Positions 7,480 to 15,123 of a DNA stretch of 19,118 nt are shown here, one piece after another (the first letter of the stretch is position 1; each line of letters starts with the position of its first letter). The position numbers and the translations under genes are program-made. Source of the DNA: Propionibacteriales bacterium (lineage in GTDB: Bacteria; Actinomycetota; Actinomycetes; Propionibacteriales; Propionibacteriaceae); assembly GCA_030453285.1 (NCBI GenBank), contig JAKDKP010000002.1, positions 1-19,118 of the forward strand, in the 5' to 3' direction. The notes below the pieces were generated by a model that was given only the letters and a program-made list of their open reading frames with translations, ran no database searches and was not told the origin of the DNA.

Positions 7480-9705
7480 TCAGTCCGACGTACCGACGAT
7501 GTCGGCCGGTCCGTTCGGCCCGGCGGCCGCGCGAGCGGCGGGGACTCCGTCGTTGCTCCTGGCTGCCGCGATGCTGTCCTTGGCCGCGGAGACCACGGCC
7601 TCGGCGGAGAACCCGAACTCGGCGAACAGCTTCTCGAAGTCGGCGCTGGCACCGTAGTGCTCGATGCCGATCACGCGACCGGCATCGCCGACGACGTCGC
7701 ACCAGGTCTGCGGCACGCCGGCTTCGATCGCGACCCGGGCGCGCACCTGTGGGATGATCACGTCGTTGCGGTACGCGTCGTCCTGTTCGTCGAACCACTC
7801 GCGGCACGGCATCGACACCACCCGAGCCTTGATGCCCTGGTCGGTGAGCGTCTTGTGCGCGGCGACGGCGTACTGCAACTCCGAACCGGTGCCGATCAGG
7901 ATCACTTCGGGCGTGCCCTCGGAGTCCAGCAGGGTGTAGCCACCCTTGGCGACCCCGGAGGCTTCGGCGAAGCCGTCGGTGCCGCGCGGCACCACCGGGA
8001 GGTTCTGCCGACTCAGCGCCAACCCGGCTGGTCGGTCGTTGTGCTCGAGGATCGTGCGCCACGCCTCGACGGTTTCGTTGGCGTCGGCGGGACGGACCAC
8101 GTCGAGACCGGGAATGGTGCGCAGGGCCGCCAGGTGTTCGATCGGCTGGTGGGTCGGGCCGTCCTCGCCGAGTCCGATCGAGTCATGGGTCCACACGTAC
8201 GTCACGGGCAGCCGCATCAACGCCGCCAGACGGACCGACGGACGCATGTAGTCGGAGAAGGTCAGGAACGTGCCGCCGTACGGGCGGGTGCCGCCGTGGG
8301 TGGCGATGCCGTTCATGATCGCGCCCATCGCATGCTCGCGGATGCCGAAGTGCAGGGTGCGACCGTACGGTCCGCCCTCCCACATCTTGGTCTGCCGGTC
8401 GGTCGGCAGGAAGCTGGGCTCGCCCTCCATGGTGGTGTTGTTGGACTCCGCCAGGTCGGCCGAGCCACCCCACAGCTCGGGCAGCTTCGGAGCCAACTCC
8501 GTCAACACCTTGCCCGACGCCTTGCGGGTCGCCTGACCCTTCTCGTCGGGGTCGAAGGAGGGCAGATCGGCGTCCCACCCGTCGGGCAGGCGTCGCTCGG
8601 CCATCCGCTCCCACAGGCCAGCGCGGTCGCCGGCGCCCTTGCGCCAGGTGGCGAACTCGGTGTCCCACGCGTCCTCGAGCTGCTGACCACGTTCGGCCAG
8701 GCGGCGGGTGTGGCCGATCACCTCGTCAGTGACCTCGAAGGTCTGCGCCGGGTCGAAGCCGAGTTCGGACTTGGTGGCGGCCACCTCGTCGTCGCCCAAG
8801 GCCGAACCGTGTGCCTTGCCGGTGTTCTGCGCGTTGGGTGCTGGGTAGCCGATGATGGTCTTCAAGGCGATGAACGAGGGCCGATCGGTGACCTTCTCCG
8901 CCTCGATCAGCGCTGCGTACAGGGCAGGGACGTCCTCGACGTACTGGCCGCCGTCGTTGGTCCAGTCCACCGTCTGCACGTGCCAGCCGTACGCCTCATA
9001 GCGGGCCGCGACATCTTCGGAGAGGGCGATGTCGGTGTCGTCCTCGATCGAGATCTGGTTCTGGTCGTAGATCAACGTCAGATTGCCCAGGCGTTGGGTG
9101 CCGGCCAAGGAGGAGGCCTCGGACGAGACGCCCTCCTCGATGTCGCCGTCGGAGGCGAGCACGTAGACGCGATGATCGAACAGTGATTCGCCGGCAGCCG
9201 GCTCGGGATCGAACAGACCACGTTCCCGGCGGGCGGCCATCGCCATGCCCACGGCATTGCCGATGCCCTGACCGAGTGGCCCGGTGGTGGTCTCCACACC
9301 GGGGGTGTGGCCGTACTCGGGGTGTCCTGGTGTCTGGGAATCCCAGGTACGCAAGGCCTTCAGATCATCGAGCTCCAGTCCGAAGCCGCCGAGGTAGAGC
9401 TGGATGTAGAGGGTCAGACAGGAGTGTCCGCAGGACAGCACGAACCGGTCGCGGCCCGGCCACTTCGGGTTGTTCGGGTTGTGCTTCATCACCTTCTGGA
9501 AGAGGAGATACGCCGCCGGGGCCAGGCTCATCGCCGTACCCGGGTGACCGTTGCCCACCTTCTGCACGGCATCGGCTGCCAGCACCCGTACGGTGTCGAC
9601 GGCCTTGGAGTCGAGATCGGTCCAATCCAACTCCGGGTTGAGGGCCAGCTTCGGGTCGGAGGCGACCTTCGAGTTGGAGGCATCGGGCTTGGGCACGGGG
9701 TCCAT
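7480..9705 (-). CDS. tkt: Transketolase
   Basis: Thiamine-diphosphate enzyme moving two-carbon units between ketose and aldose phosphates; first gene of the pentose phosphate operon. It is 741 residues from ATG 9705, slightly long because of a 25-residue polar N-terminal extension before the conserved core starts near WTDLDSKAVDTVR. Motifs are GNGHPGTAMSLAPAAYLLF (51-69), the ThDP/metal segment SDGDIEEGVSSEASSLAG with later YDQNQISI (185-220), and GEDGPTHQPIEH (near 512). The start is uncertain: GGAAGG abuts ATG 9705 with no spacing but lies nine bases before an in-frame GTG at 9696 (VPKPDASNSK), which may be the real start. It diverges from ctaB across 271 bases. Confidence 0.96.
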   Translation of the reverse strand: MDPVPKPDASNSKVASDPKLALNPELDWTDLDSKAVDTVRVLAADAVQKVGNGHPGTAMSLAPAAYLLFQKVMKHNPNNPKWPGRDRFVLSCGHSCLTLYIQLYLGGFGLELDDLKALRTWDSQTPGHPEYGHTPGVETTTGPLGQGIGNAVGMAMAARRERGLFDPEPAAGESLFDHRVYVLASDGDIEEGVSSEASSLAGTQRLGNLTLIYDQNQISIEDDTDIALSEDVAARYEAYGWHVQTVDWTNDGGQYVEDVPALYAALIEAEKVTDRPSFIALKTIIGYPAPNAQNTGKAHGSALGDDEVAATKSELGFDPAQTFEVTDEVIGHTRRLAERGQQLEDAWDTEFATWRKGAGDRAGLWERMAERRLPDGWDADLPSFDPDEKGQATRKASGKVLTELAPKLPELWGGSADLAESNNTTMEGEPSFLPTDRQTKMWEGGPYGRTLHFGIREHAMGAIMNGIATHGGTRPYGGTFLTFSDYMRPSVRLAALMRLPVTYVWTHDSIGLGEDGPTHQPIEHLAALRTIPGLDVVRPADANETVEAWRTILEHNDRPAGLALSRQNLPVVPRGTDGFAEASGVAKGGYTLLDSEGTPEVILIGTGSELQYAVAAHKTLTDQGIKARVVSMPCREWFDEQDDAYRNDVIIPQVRARVAIEAGVPQTWCDVVGDAGRVIGIEHYGASADFEKLFAEFGFSAEAVVSAAKDSIAAARSNDGVPAARAAAGPNGPADIVGTSD

Positions 9706-9776
9706 CCTTCCGGTGTCGGCGACGGCAACGACACACTCACTGAGAACGTCAGTTGGGAGCCTACTCGCACGGCGTC

Positions 9777-9787
9777 GGCACCGTGCC
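9777..9787. promoter_or_regulatory. 11-bp palindrome upstream of tkt
   Basis: GGCACCGTGCC is a perfect palindrome with one central base, in the tkt-ctaB control region. It lies just upstream (for tkt) of a TAGGCT -10-like box at 9763-9758 on the minus strand. No good -35 hexamer pairs with that box. It could be a regulator site for the pentose phosphate operon or a chance GC-rich palindrome. Confidence 0.25.
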
Positions 9788-9839
9788 ACGTGGGCCCGGG
9801 CACGGACGGGAGCGTCGTAGCAGGTGATGTGGGGGCGAA

Positions 9840-9868
9840 TCGACCCGTTGACGGTTGACGCCTAGACT
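9840..9868 (+). promoter_or_regulatory. Candidate promoter for ctaB
   Basis: TCGACC (9840-9845) and TAGACT (9863-9868) are separated by 17 bases, a vegetative-sigma-like arrangement with a weak -35. Within the spacer, TTGACG occurs twice, one base apart (9848-9853 and 9855-9860), which is unusual and might be part of an operator. The expected start of transcription is near 9875, giving a leader of about 100 bases before the ctaB GTG at 9977. Confidence 0.35.
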
Positions 9869-9976
9869 GCCGAACAGGGCTGTTTCGGCGCCCACGTCCT
9901 ACCGCTCATCCGGCCGGATGTGCTCACCGGCCCGCACCTTGGGATCGTCCACATCTCCACACCGCTTCGAGGATTC

Positions 9977-10933
9977 GTGACCAGCATTGATGCGCCGCAG
10001 GCGCAGTCCGACACCGGGACCGTGACTGTTGACCAGCCGCGCTCCCGACGCCTGGCCGACGTCGTGTCGGCCTACGTCGGACTGACCAAGCCGCGGATCA
10101 TCGAGCTGTTGTTGATCACCACCGTTCCGGCGATGTTCCTCGCCGCTGACGGGGTGCCGCCGTTGCTGCTGGTGCTGTGGACCATGATCGGTGGCTGCCT
10201 GGCCGCCGGCAGCGCGAACGTCTTCAACTGCGTGCTGGACCGTGACATCGATGAGCAGATGCGCCGGACCCGCCGTCGCGCCCTGCCTCGGCACCTGGTC
10301 GGTCCCCGGGCCGCCACGATCTTTGGGGTGCTGCTCGGACTTGCCGCCACCTTGGTGCTCGGCCTGCTGGTGAACTGGTTGTCGGCAGTCCTGGCGCTGG
10401 GCGCCAACGCCTTCTACGTCTTCGTCTACACGATCTGGCTCAAGCGTCGGACCACCCAGAATGTCGTCTGGGGTGGCATTGCCGGATGTTTCCCGCCGCT
10501 GATCGGATGGACCGCGGTGACCGGTGAGCTGGCCTGGGCGCCCTTCGTCCTGTTTGCGATCGTCTTCTTCTGGACCCCTCCGCACACCTGGGCGATGGCG
10601 ATGCGCTATCGCGAGGACTACGCCGCCGCCGATGTGCCGATGTTGCCGGTGGTGATGGCCGCCCCCCAGGTGGCGGTCCGGATCCTGATCTATTCGGTGG
10701 TCACGGTCCTGGCCTCGGTGGCGCTGTGGCCGATCGCCGGCACGGGGCCGTTGTATCCGATCGTCGCCGTTGTGGCCGGTGTGGTGTTCCTGGACGAAGC
10801 GGTCAATCTGTTGCGTCGGGCTCGCGCCGGCAAGGTGGATGCGGCGCTGAAGCCGATGCGGCTGTTCCACTGGTCCAATTCGTACGTCGCCCTGATCTTT
10901 GCCGCCGCCGCGATCGACCCACTGATCTTCTGA
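9977..10933 (+). CDS. ctaB: Protoheme IX farnesyltransferase (heme O synthase)
   Basis: Membrane prenyltransferase adding a farnesyl group to heme B to make heme O, the step before heme A in cytochrome aa3 oxidase assembly. It is 318 residues. The conserved UbiA-family motif N-x3-D-x3-D is seen as Asn84, Asp88 and Asp92 in NVFNCVLDRDIDEQM, followed by RRTRRRALP. The second region, YTIWLKRRTTQNVVWGGIAG, and MRYREDYAAADVPMLPVV are typical of CtaB, with about eight to nine membrane helices. The start is GTG 9977 with GAGG four bases upstream; the frame is open further 5' but those 19 residues are not CtaB-like. It diverges from tkt, the usual actinobacterial arrangement, and is followed after 22 bases by a GNAT-like gene. 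Confidence 0.96.
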   Translation: MTSIDAPQAQSDTGTVTVDQPRSRRLADVVSAYVGLTKPRIIELLLITTVPAMFLAADGVPPLLLVLWTMIGGCLAAGSANVFNCVLDRDIDEQMRRTRRRALPRHLVGPRAATIFGVLLGLAATLVLGLLVNWLSAVLALGANAFYVFVYTIWLKRRTTQNVVWGGIAGCFPPLIGWTAVTGELAWAPFVLFAIVFFWTPPHTWAMAMRYREDYAAADVPMLPVVMAAPQVAVRILIYSVVTVLASVALWPIAGTGPLYPIVAVVAGVVFLDEAVNLLRRARAGKVDAALKPMRLFHWSNSYVALIFAAAAIDPLIF

Positions 10934-10955
10934 CGCCCGCTGATCCAATGACGGT

Positions 10956-11672
10956 GTGTCGATGAACCTGGACGCCAACACCGAGGCGATCATTGCCATG
11001 TGCTGGGCGCGGATGCACGAGTTGCCCGACGATGCCTTCCTCCCGCACCGGGATGGTCCCGAGACCGCCCGGATCGAAGACCCCAACGACGGCGAGTCCC
11101 TCTCCCACGTCCGGCTGTTCGGGCAGGGCGTGCTGTCCGGCCCAGCCTGGGCTCTCGACGCCGCCCGGCCGTACGACGACGACGCCCTCACCCCGCACCG
11201 GCTGCTCACCCTGGCCGCGGGCCACGGGCCACGGCTGCTCGGCGAGGCAGCGTTGGCATACACCGACCGGTACATCGAGCACCCCGACCTGGCCGGGGCG
11301 CGGGTGACCGACGACCCGGCAGCGGTCACCGACCTGATGGCGCGGTGCCCGGCCGACGACATCGGCGAGTCCGGAGTCGAGGAGATGACCGACCGTTGGG
11401 TGCTGCTGGACGCCGCCGATCTGCCGGTCGCCCTGGCCGGGTACCAGATGTGGGGCGACATCATTGCCCACCTCGGTGTGCTCACCGCTCTCGACGACCG
11501 GCGGCGCGGCCACGGGGGACTCGTGGCGGCGGCGGCGGTCAACGAGGCCCTGGACGCCGGTCTGGTGCCCCAGTGGCGGGCTCGGCTGGACAACCGGTCC
11601 TCCCTGGCGCTCGCCTCGGTGCTGGGTTTTGAGCGGATCGGCACCCAGACAACCATCCTGCTCAGCGACTGA
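10956..11672 (+). CDS. GNAT-like acetyltransferase domain protein
   Basis: A 238-residue protein whose C-terminal third looks like a GNAT N-acetyltransferase: LGVLTALDDRRRGHGGLVAAAAVNEALDAG (173-202) contains the acetyl-CoA pyrophosphate-binding pattern RRRGHG, and LDNRSSLALASVLGFERIG (211-229) is the usual last motif, Asn-x-x-S-x-x-x-x-x-x-x-L-G-F. Residues 1-150 are not recognised and may be a degenerate first GNAT half. The substrate is unknown. The start could be GTG 10956 or ATG 10962; neither has a clear ribosome site. It begins 22-28 bases after ctaB and is probably translated from the same message, though nothing ties it to heme synthesis. Confidence 0.75.
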   Translation: MSMNLDANTEAIIAMCWARMHELPDDAFLPHRDGPETARIEDPNDGESLSHVRLFGQGVLSGPAWALDAARPYDDDALTPHRLLTLAAGHGPRLLGEAALAYTDRYIEHPDLAGARVTDDPAAVTDLMARCPADDIGESGVEEMTDRWVLLDAADLPVALAGYQMWGDIIAHLGVLTALDDRRRGHGGLVAAAAVNEALDAGLVPQWRARLDNRSSLALASVLGFERIGTQTTILLSD

Positions 11673-11708
11673 GGCGATCCATCGGGCGGGCGGGCAGGTG
11701 CGCACCGT

Positions 11709-11731
11709 CGGCGAGTCGACTAATCTCGCCG
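11709..11731 (+). promoter_or_regulatory. Inverted repeat around the -10 box of the AbgT-family gene
   Basis: CGGCGAG (11709-11715) and CTCGCCG (11725-11731) form a perfect 7-bp inverted repeat with a nine-base spacer holding most of a TAATCT -10-like box (11721-11726). The transcription start would fall near 11733. It is either an operator blocking the promoter or a hairpin ending the ctaB-GNAT message; there is no T-run after it, so I favour an operator. No convincing -35 box is visible. Confidence 0.4.
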
Positions 11732-11760
11732 GGTTCGTCAACACTCCAGGAGCCCCAACG

Positions 11761-13296
11761 ATGACCGAACAGGTCAGTCTTGATCAGCCCCAGTCCCGCG
11801 GCATGCGCGCCGCCTTCCGGCTCTTCGGTGCCATCGAGCGGATCGGCAACAAACTGCCGCATCCGTTCTGGTTGTTCTGGATCATGGCCGCGATCGTCGT
11901 CGCGTTGTCGGCGGCGCTGGCCGGCATCACGGTCATCAATCCCGCCACCGGCAAGGAGGTCGTGATCAAGAGTCTTCTGTCGGCTGCCGGCGCTCAGGTG
12001 ATGCTGGGAGACATCGTGGCGAACTACGCCGAGTTCCCACCGCTGGCGACGATCCTGACCACGACGCTGGGTATCGTGATCGCCGAGCGCTCGGGCCTGT
12101 TCGACACCGTGCTGCGGTTGACGATCGTCAAGATGCCGTCGAAGTTCGTCACCTTCGGATTGGCGATGGCAGCCATGATCGGCCACGTCGCGGGGGACGC
12201 GGCGTACGTCACCCTCATCCCGTTGGGGGCGATCATCTTCCGGGCGGTCGGCAAGTCTCCGGTGCTCGGCGCGATCGTGGCGTTCGTGTCGATCTCGGCC
12301 GGTTACGACGCCTCCCCGTCGATCACCACGACCGATGTGCTGCTCAGCTCCCTGACCACCGCCGCAGCGCAGCACCTCGACCCAACGGTCGTGGTCGGAC
12401 CGCTGTCGAACTACTTCTTCGGCCTCGCCTCCTCGGTGGTGATCGCGGTGACGATCACCGTCGTGGTCGAGACCCTGCTCACCAAAAGGCCCGACCTCGC
12501 CGTCGACGAGGACTACCAGCACGACGAGTCCGCCGACTCGCAGCTCGACATCACCACGCAGCAACGACGCGCCAGCGCGTTTGCCGGACTGTTCACCGTG
12601 TTGTTCATCGCCCTCGTCGTGGTGATCATGCTGCCCGCCTCCTCGCCGTTGCGAGGGGAGGACGGCGGGGTCCTGAAGTCGCCGGTCTTCGACGGGATGG
12701 CCGGCGTGATCGGGCTGCTGTTCGCCGGGATGGGCATCGTCTACGGGCTCACCGCTGGCACCTTCACCCGTGCCAAAGATGTCACCGACGCCATGGTGCA
12801 GGGCTTCAAGAACATGGCGCCGATCCTGGTGCTCTTCTTCGCCATCTCGCAGTTCCTGGCCTACTTCAAGTGGACCGGAATCGGTGAGGTACTGGCGATC
12901 ACGGGCGCCGAACGCCTGGCGGCGGTCGACGCACCGGGCTGGGCGATCCTGCTCGGCATGGCGGTGATCATCTCGTTCATGAACTTCGTGATCACCTCCG
13001 GCTCGGCGATGTGGGCGCTCGCGGCGCCGATCTTCGTGCCGATGCTGATGCTGCTCGGGATCGACCCGGCCACCACGCAGGCCGCCTACCGCGTGGCGGA
13101 CTCGGTGACCAACTGCGTGACACCGATGAGCCCGTACTTCGTGATGGCGTTGGGATTCGTCCAGCAGTACCGCAAGTCGGCCGGCATCGGCACCCTCGCC
13201 TCCTTCACCCTGCCCCTGGCAGCGGTGATCTGGGTGGTGTGGATCGCCTTCTTCCTCGCCTGGTATCTGCTCGGCATCCCGTTCGGGGTCGGCTGA
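11761..13296 (+). CDS. AbgT-family transporter
   Basis: A polytopic membrane protein of the AbgT family, whose known members include E. coli AbgT (p-aminobenzoyl-glutamate uptake) and MtrF/YdaH (drug and antimetabolite export). It is 511 residues, normal for the family. It begins with the characteristic IERIGNKLPHPFWLFW (25-40) and carries SAGYDASPSITTTDVLLSS (179-197), a FVITSGSAMWALAAPIFVPM segment (about 408-427) and DSVTNCVTPMSPYF (447-460). The start is ATG 11761 with AGGAG eight bases upstream; the open frame reaching back into the GNAT gene is not real. The M20 peptidase gene follows after 34 bases, so the pair is probably an operon. Coupling to a glutamate-releasing peptidase favours import of p-aminobenzoyl-glutamate or a similar acyl-glutamate, but export cannot be excluded. 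Confidence 0.9.
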   Translation: MTEQVSLDQPQSRGMRAAFRLFGAIERIGNKLPHPFWLFWIMAAIVVALSAALAGITVINPATGKEVVIKSLLSAAGAQVMLGDIVANYAEFPPLATILTTTLGIVIAERSGLFDTVLRLTIVKMPSKFVTFGLAMAAMIGHVAGDAAYVTLIPLGAIIFRAVGKSPVLGAIVAFVSISAGYDASPSITTTDVLLSSLTTAAAQHLDPTVVVGPLSNYFFGLASSVVIAVTITVVVETLLTKRPDLAVDEDYQHDESADSQLDITTQQRRASAFAGLFTVLFIALVVVIMLPASSPLRGEDGGVLKSPVFDGMAGVIGLLFAGMGIVYGLTAGTFTRAKDVTDAMVQGFKNMAPILVLFFAISQFLAYFKWTGIGEVLAITGAERLAAVDAPGWAILLGMAVIISFMNFVITSGSAMWALAAPIFVPMLMLLGIDPATTQAAYRVADSVTNCVTPMSPYFVMALGFVQQYRKSAGIGTLASFTLPLAAVIWVVWIAFFLAWYLLGIPFGVG

Positions 13297-13318
13297 GACG
13301 ACGATCATGATCAACTCC

Positions 13319-13324
13319 AAGGAG
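13319..13324 (+). promoter_or_regulatory. Ribosome binding site fixing the M20 peptidase start
   Basis: AAGGAG lies six bases before GTG 13331. It is inside the longer open frame that begins at ATG 13307, so it argues that the true start is GTG 13331 (VPDLLDATTE) rather than the ATG. Confidence 0.7.
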
Positions 13325-13330
13325 ATTCCC

Positions 13331-14497
13331 GTGCCGGACCTGTTGGATGCCACCACCGAGCAGCGCGAGGCAATCCTCGCCGACATCGTCGCCCTCGTGG
13401 AGGTCGAGAGTCACAGTCGTGACCGGGCGTCTCTGGACACCTGTCGTGGCCACGTCGAAGCGTTGGCCGAGCGACTGCTGGGGCCGTCTGACGAGCGGAC
13501 ACTCACTCCCGGTGGCGAGCAGGGCGACATCGTTCAACTGACCTTCGCCGGTACCGGGCCGGGGCGGGTGCTGGCGGTCAGTCATTACGACACCGTCTGG
13601 CCGACCGGCACCCTGGCGGACTGGCCGGTGCGCACCGTTCCCGGCGAGGACGGCGGCCCGGTAAGGCTCACCGGTCCCGGCATCTTCGACATGAAGTCCG
13701 GACTCGTGCAGAGTCTCTGGGCGCTGCGGGTCCTTCGCGACAGCGGACGGCCGACCCCGACGGTCACCTTCGTGTTCAACGGCGACGAAGAGATCGGCTC
13801 GATCGCCTCGCGGACGGTCATCGAGGCCGCAGCCCGTACGGTCGATGCGGCCCTGGTCTTCGAGGCCAGCCAGGCCGGTGCGCTCAAGACCGGTCGCAAA
13901 GGCATCGGCATCTTCACCCTCACCACCGTCGGTGTCGAGGCGCACGCTGGGTTGGATCCGCTGGCTGGCGCCAGTGCGGTGCACGCGATGGCCGAGGTGA
14001 TCACTCAGGTCACTCGGATCGCCGATCTGTCGGCCGGGACCTCGATCAACGTCGGACTGGTCTCCGGTGGTTCGGGCACCAACGTCGCCGCCGGCCGCGC
14101 CACGGCGAGCGTCGACATCCGAGTCACCGGTCCGGACGAGATGGCGCGGGTGGACCGCGCCTTCGACGCCATCACCGTGACCGACGATCGGGTCGTGCTG
14201 ACCGTCGACCACAACTGGAACCGTCCGCCGATGGCGTTGGACGCGACCATGCAGCCGTTGCTGGAGGTGGTGCTGGCGGCCGGCCGCGAGCTGGGGCGGG
14301 AGATCGACCACACCAGCGTCGGCGGAGCCTCGGACGCCAACTTCATTGCCGGTGTCGGTGTCCCGGTGATCTGTGGCTTCGGAGCGGTCGGTCACGGCGC
14401 GCATGCCCGCCACGAGTACATCCTCCCCAGCGAGATCGCCTTCCAGACCGCGCTGGCCGCCGCCACCTTGGCCGGGCTGGCCGACGGCCTCGACTGA
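13331..14497 (+). CDS. M20-family metallopeptidase, glutamate carboxypeptidase (CPG2)-like
   Basis: A zinc-dependent M20 peptidase of 388 residues, closest in pattern to carboxypeptidase G2, which removes C-terminal glutamate from folates and p-aminobenzoyl-glutamate. Predicted metal and catalytic residues are intact: His85 and Asp87 in SHYDTVWPTG, bridging Asp120 in GPGIFDMKSG, Glu153 (base) and Glu154 in NGDEEIGS, Glu178 in VFEAS, and His358 in GHGAHARHEY. The dimerisation-domain histidine is His205 in GVEAHAGLDP. There is no signal peptide, so it is cytosolic, unlike the exported Pseudomonas CPG2. It follows the AbgT-like transporter by 34 bases, suggesting it cleaves the imported compound. 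The exact substrate (folate fragment, other acyl-glutamate or dipeptide) is inference. The gene converges on the CGNR gene with six bases between stops. Confidence 0.88.
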   Translation: MPDLLDATTEQREAILADIVALVEVESHSRDRASLDTCRGHVEALAERLLGPSDERTLTPGGEQGDIVQLTFAGTGPGRVLAVSHYDTVWPTGTLADWPVRTVPGEDGGPVRLTGPGIFDMKSGLVQSLWALRVLRDSGRPTPTVTFVFNGDEEIGSIASRTVIEAAARTVDAALVFEASQAGALKTGRKGIGIFTLTTVGVEAHAGLDPLAGASAVHAMAEVITQVTRIADLSAGTSINVGLVSGGSGTNVAAGRATASVDIRVTGPDEMARVDRAFDAITVTDDRVVLTVDHNWNRPPMALDATMQPLLEVVLAAGRELGREIDHTSVGGASDANFIAGVGVPVICGFGAVGHGAHARHEYILPSEIAFQTALAAATLAGLADGLD

Positions 14498-14503
14498 GGT
14501 GGC

Positions 14504-15037
14504 TCAGGTGTCGCGTTGCCGGGCGCGATAGGCGGCGACGTTGATGCGATTGCCGCAACCCAGGCCGCAGTAGCGGCGCGAGCGATTGCGCGACAGGTCG
14601 ACCAGCACGGCCGAGCAGTCCTCGGCGGCGCAGAGCCGCAACCGGTCGAGTTCGCCGGCGCGGATCACGTCCACCATCGCCATGGCCGCCTCGACCGCCA
14701 TCCGGGCGGCCAGCGGTTCGGTGGACCGGGTGGCATGCAGATGCCAGCTCCAGTGGTCGTGCCGCACGAGCTGGGGGAGCGCCTCGTACTCGGTGAGCAG
14801 GGTGTTCACGAAGTCCACCGCGCCGTTCTCGTCGAGGTCCCACAGGGTGCGCAGTCGAGGACGCAGCGCTCGTACGGCGTCGAGCTCGGCCCGGTCGCCG
14901 GTGCGGGAACCGGAGAACTCCCACGTCCGGCAGAAGTCATCGAGGTCGGCAGCGGACTCCAGCAGCCTGGTCTCCCTGGTGTTGACCAGGGCGGACATGC
15001 TCTGCAGCGAGGCTTCGGTGTCATGGGTGAACAGCAA
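14504..15037 (-). CDS. CGNR zinc-finger (ABATE-type) transcriptional regulator
   Basis: A 177-residue protein with an N-terminal ABATE domain (LLFTHDTEASLQSMSALVNTRE at the start) and a C-terminal CGNR zinc finger, RLCAAEDCSAVLVDLSRNRSRRYCGLGCGNRINVAAYRARQ (134-173). The four ligands Cys136, Cys141, Cys157 and Cys161 are present. The family is thought to regulate transcription, and members often sit divergently next to EamA or MFS exporters, as here. The start is a TTG at 15037, chosen because AGGAG (15043-15047) lies five bases upstream and the protein then begins exactly where family members do. It probably controls the EamA gene and itself from the 86-base gap; that is inference. Confidence 0.9.
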   Translation of the reverse strand: MLFTHDTEASLQSMSALVNTRETRLLESAADLDDFCRTWEFSGSRTGDRAELDAVRALRPRLRTLWDLDENGAVDFVNTLLTEYEALPQLVRHDHWSWHLHATRSTEPLAARMAVEAAMAMVDVIRAGELDRLRLCAAEDCSAVLVDLSRNRSRRYCGLGCGNRINVAAYRARQRDT

Positions 15038-15038
15038 C

Positions 15039-15068
15039 TTGACTCCTGTCGTACGGCAAATCTAGTGT
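15039..15068 (+). promoter_or_regulatory. Promoter for the EamA gene, overlapping the CGNR promoter
   Basis: On the plus strand TTGACT (15039-15044) and TAGTGT (15063-15068) are spaced by 18 bases, a good vegetative promoter for the EamA gene. Its -35 covers the CGNR ribosome site and start codon. On the minus strand TAGATT (15064-15059) is a -10 for the CGNR gene, with a leader of about 14 bases containing its AGGAG. The two -10 boxes share the bases TA at 15063-15064. Confidence 0.55.
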
Positions 15069-15077
15069 CACTGGCAC
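15064..15077. promoter_or_regulatory. Palindromic operator candidate between the CGNR and EamA genes
   Basis: AGTGTCACT (15064-15072) is a perfect 9-bp palindrome, overlapping the imperfect palindrome GTGTCACTGGCAC (15065-15077). It covers the EamA -10 box and touches the CGNR -10 box, so one bound protein could block both genes. The adjacent CGNR regulator is the natural candidate. Confidence 0.4.
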
Positions 15078-15123
15078 AAGCCATGATCACCCATGACGCC
15101 CTTCGGGGCCACCAGGAGGCAGC

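Noticed and set aside
4178..9186. Very long open frames on the plus strand opposite zwf, tal and tkt (for example 5714-7657 and 7657-9186).
   Set aside because: They are antisense to unmistakable enzymes, have low-complexity Gly/Arg/Asp/His-rich products without domains, and are expected from GC-rich third positions.
11464..11760. In-frame 5' extension of the AbgT-family gene into the GNAT gene.
   Set aside because: The extension is Pro/Ser/Arg-rich out-of-frame GNAT sequence; ATG 11761 has a ribosome site and gives the normal family N-terminus.
11673..11760. A classical intrinsic terminator after the GNAT gene.
   Set aside because: There is a GC-rich inverted repeat but no following T-run, and it surrounds a good -10 box, so I treated it as a regulatory candidate.
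9899..13386. Long minus-strand frames opposite ctaB, GNAT and the AbgT-like gene (9899-11656 and 11662-13386).
   Set aside because: Same reason: the plus-strand products have clear family motifs and the minus-strand products do not.
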